This document shows, piece by piece, positions 4,484-5,729 of a stretch of 5,729 nucleotides of DNA. How positions within the stretch are numbered: the first letter of the stretch is position 1; the number at the start of each line of letters is the position of its first letter. The position numbers and the translations under genes were made by a program. This DNA is from Ktedonobacterales bacterium (GTDB lineage: Bacteria > Chloroflexota > Ktedonobacteria > Ktedonobacterales > JADMIN01): the NCBI GenBank assembly GCA_025935235.1, contig JAICVT010000292.1, positions 1-5,729 of the forward strand. Direction: 5' to 3'. The notes beneath the pieces are model-generated. The model did no database searches. It saw nothing but the letters and a program-made list of their open reading frames with translations, and was not told the origin of the DNA.

Positions 4484-5656
4484 ATGCGATGGAGCAAACG
4501 ATCTCTCCTGCTGCTGATGAGCGGACTCGCCGCTCTTTCCCTGATGGTGGCTACTGGAAGCAGTTTCGGCGTCGCACACGCCGCGGCCGCTGGCAGCTCG
4601 CCGATCCCCGATGACGGCCACGTCTCGGCCAAGTTCGCCACGCAGCCCGGCGTCAACGGCTTCCGCACGCTGAATACGATTCCCTGGTGGGGATCGTCGT
4701 TCACGTTCCAGGGCCAGACGTTCCGCTTCGACATGGTCGGACACAGCCCCGACACGAATAGCAGCGTCACCATCCCCACGGTCGTCATCCCGATGAAGTT
4801 CATCTTCTCGCCCGCCAGCAACTTCGGTGGCGGGAACTTCAGCGACGTGCGCGACCCCACCACCATTGATCCGGCGACCGGGCTGAACTCCATTCAGGGG
4901 ACGGTGGACTCGCCGATGTTCCATGCGGCGGCCTACCCCGATAACGTCGGTACGGTGCAGTTCGGCGACGCCATCCAGCGCGCCACCTTCGACAAGACGG
5001 GCGGCAATGGCTACCATGTGCTGCTCGGCGCGCCAACCGTGCTGCCGATCCAGACGATTGATGTGCCAGCCAACGTCGCCGACGTACACGCCATCAGCGC
5101 GCGCATTGACAGCGTCTGGTTCGGCGACCGGCTGGGCCAGCTGCTGAACTCGCTGCACATCAGCCCGAAGACGCTACCGATCTTCGTCACCTACGACACG
5201 GTGCTCTTCGAGGGTCACAACAAGGCCGCCTGCTGCATCGTCGGCTTCCACGGCGCCAAGACCGCGCTGCGTGGCAACGGCGCGCAGGGCGTGCAGACGT
5301 TCATCTTTGAGGCGTTCATCTCGCCGGGGATTTTTGCCAATCCCTCGTTCGTGGATGTGCTGGCGTTCAGCCACGAGGTCGCGGAGTGGCTAAATGACCC
5401 GTTCGTTGACAACGCCGTGCCACCGTGGCTGGCGCTTGGCCCGGCGCCCTTCTGTCAGGCCAATCTGGAGACCGGTGACGTGATCGAAGAGTTGCACAAC
5501 GCCGCGTTCCTTGTGCTGCTCAACGGCATCACGTTCCACGTGCAGACCGAGGCGCTGCTGCCGTGGTTCGAGCGCCAGAGTCCCTCGACGGCGGTCGTGG
5601 GCGCCTACTCGTATCCGAACACCTCCATCGCGACCACCTTCGCACAGAGCTGCTGA
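4484..5656 (+). CDS. Secreted protein with an HExxE metal-site-like motif (HEVAEW...LETGD), function unknown
   Basis: The 390-residue product starts with a Sec signal peptide: basic n-region (R2, K5, R6), hydrophobic core about 8-23, and a likely cut after AHA (residue 33). No later membrane helix or anchor is seen, so it is probably released. The mature part has an Asn/Thr/Gly-rich stretch (about 85-140), then DSPMFHAAAYPDNVGTVQFG (142-161) and DAIQRATF (162-169), then LPIFVTYDTVLFEGH (231-245), a CC pair (250-251), and FSHEVAEWLNDPF (295-307) followed by PPWL and CQANLETGD (324-332). I recall the 'SHE(L/V)AE(W/A)..DP ... LE.GD' arrangement from uncharacterised secreted proteins of Ktedonobacteria, Acidobacteria and actinobacteria. 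His297, Glu298 and Glu301 with Glu329 or Asp332 could bind a metal as in HExxE-type peptidases. That is inference: the classic HExxH second histidine is absent. Four cysteines (250, 251, 324, 390) could form disulfides. The gene stands alone, with a structured upstream region. Confidence 0.8.
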   Translation: MRWSKRSLLLLMSGLAALSLMVATGSSFGVAHAAAAGSSPIPDDGHVSAKFATQPGVNGFRTLNTIPWWGSSFTFQGQTFRFDMVGHSPDTNSSVTIPTVVIPMKFIFSPASNFGGGNFSDVRDPTTIDPATGLNSIQGTVDSPMFHAAAYPDNVGTVQFGDAIQRATFDKTGGNGYHVLLGAPTVLPIQTIDVPANVADVHAISARIDSVWFGDRLGQLLNSLHISPKTLPIFVTYDTVLFEGHNKAACCIVGFHGAKTALRGNGAQGVQTFIFEAFISPGIFANPSFVDVLAFSHEVAEWLNDPFVDNAVPPWLALGPAPFCQANLETGDVIEELHNAAFLVLLNGITFHVQTEALLPWFERQSPSTAVVGAYSYPNTSIATTFAQSC

Positions 5657-5664
5657 GGACGCGA

Positions 5665-5710
5665 AACCTCACCCCCTGGCCCCCCTCTCCTGCAAGGAGA
5701 GGGGGAATCC
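5665..5710 (+). repeat. Palindromic C/G-tract repeat, copy E, 3' of the secreted-protein gene
   Basis: ACCTCACCCCCTGGC is followed by a perfect 11-bp hairpin, CCCCCTCTCCT (5681-5691) and AGGAGAGGGGG (5695-5705) with a GCA loop, then AATCC. It matches copies B and D closely when those are read on the minus strand. It begins 9 bases after the stop codon and may also act as a transcription end or mRNA-stabilising hairpin, though only AA, and no T-run, follows. A further C-rich stretch (5717-5729) may begin an inverted partner cut by the window edge. Confidence 0.75.
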
Positions 5711-5729
5711 GGAAGGCCCCCTCGCCCAC

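Noticed and set aside
4227..4517. 96-residue plus-strand frame in the gap before the secreted-protein gene
   Set aside because: It runs over the ribosome binding site and start of the next gene, lacks motifs, and contains the regulatory dyads. No good ribosome binding site was seen for it.
4448..5158. 236-residue minus-strand frame antisense to the secreted-protein gene
   Set aside because: It overlaps the signal peptide and conserved part of a well-supported gene, with composition typical of an antisense shadow.

Overview
The window is GC-rich bacterial DNA with four real protein genes, one of them cut by the left edge. The organism is probably a member of the Chloroflexota or a similar high-GC soil or thermal lineage. 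This is inferred from three things together: C/G-tract palindromic repeats of the CCCCCTCTCC...GGAGAGGGGG kind, a deazaflavin (F420)-type nitroreductase-fold protein, and a secreted HExxE-type protein of a kind I recall mainly from Ktedonobacteria and Acidobacteria. No rRNA or marker gene is present to confirm it.

Layout. Positions 1-1286 (minus) hold most of a polytopic GT-C (family 39-like) membrane glycosyltransferase whose C-terminus lies beyond the window. Positions 1287-1813 are the divergent intergenic region, which holds four copies of a palindromic repeat in alternating orientation (+,-,+,-) and a good sigma70-like promoter pointing right. Positions 1814-3421 (plus) encode a full-length 535-residue acyl-CoA carboxylase carboxyltransferase, best called the beta subunit of 3-methylcrotonyl-CoA carboxylase. 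A GC-rich hairpin follows its stop, then a region with a perfect palindrome and repeated half-sites. Positions 3560-3988 (plus) encode a 142-residue Ddn-like protein, followed by a perfect 15-bp hairpin. About 425 bases (4059-4483) carry no convincing gene but several dyads. Positions 4484-5656 (plus) encode a 390-residue secreted protein with an HEVAEW...LETGD signature. A fifth repeat copy follows that gene at the right edge.

The genes do not form an obvious pathway. Three lie on the plus strand, but each has its own ribosome binding site, sizeable gaps separate them, and a hairpin follows each one, so they look like separate transcription units. The carboxyltransferase would need a biotin carboxylase/carrier subunit that is not encoded here. 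I see no phage, plasmid, IS, CRISPR, tRNA or rRNA feature. The parts most worth a second look are the inverted repeat pairs in the divergent promoter region, the secreted HExxE protein with the nested dyad upstream of it, and the palindrome with repeated half-sites upstream of the nitroreductase-like gene.
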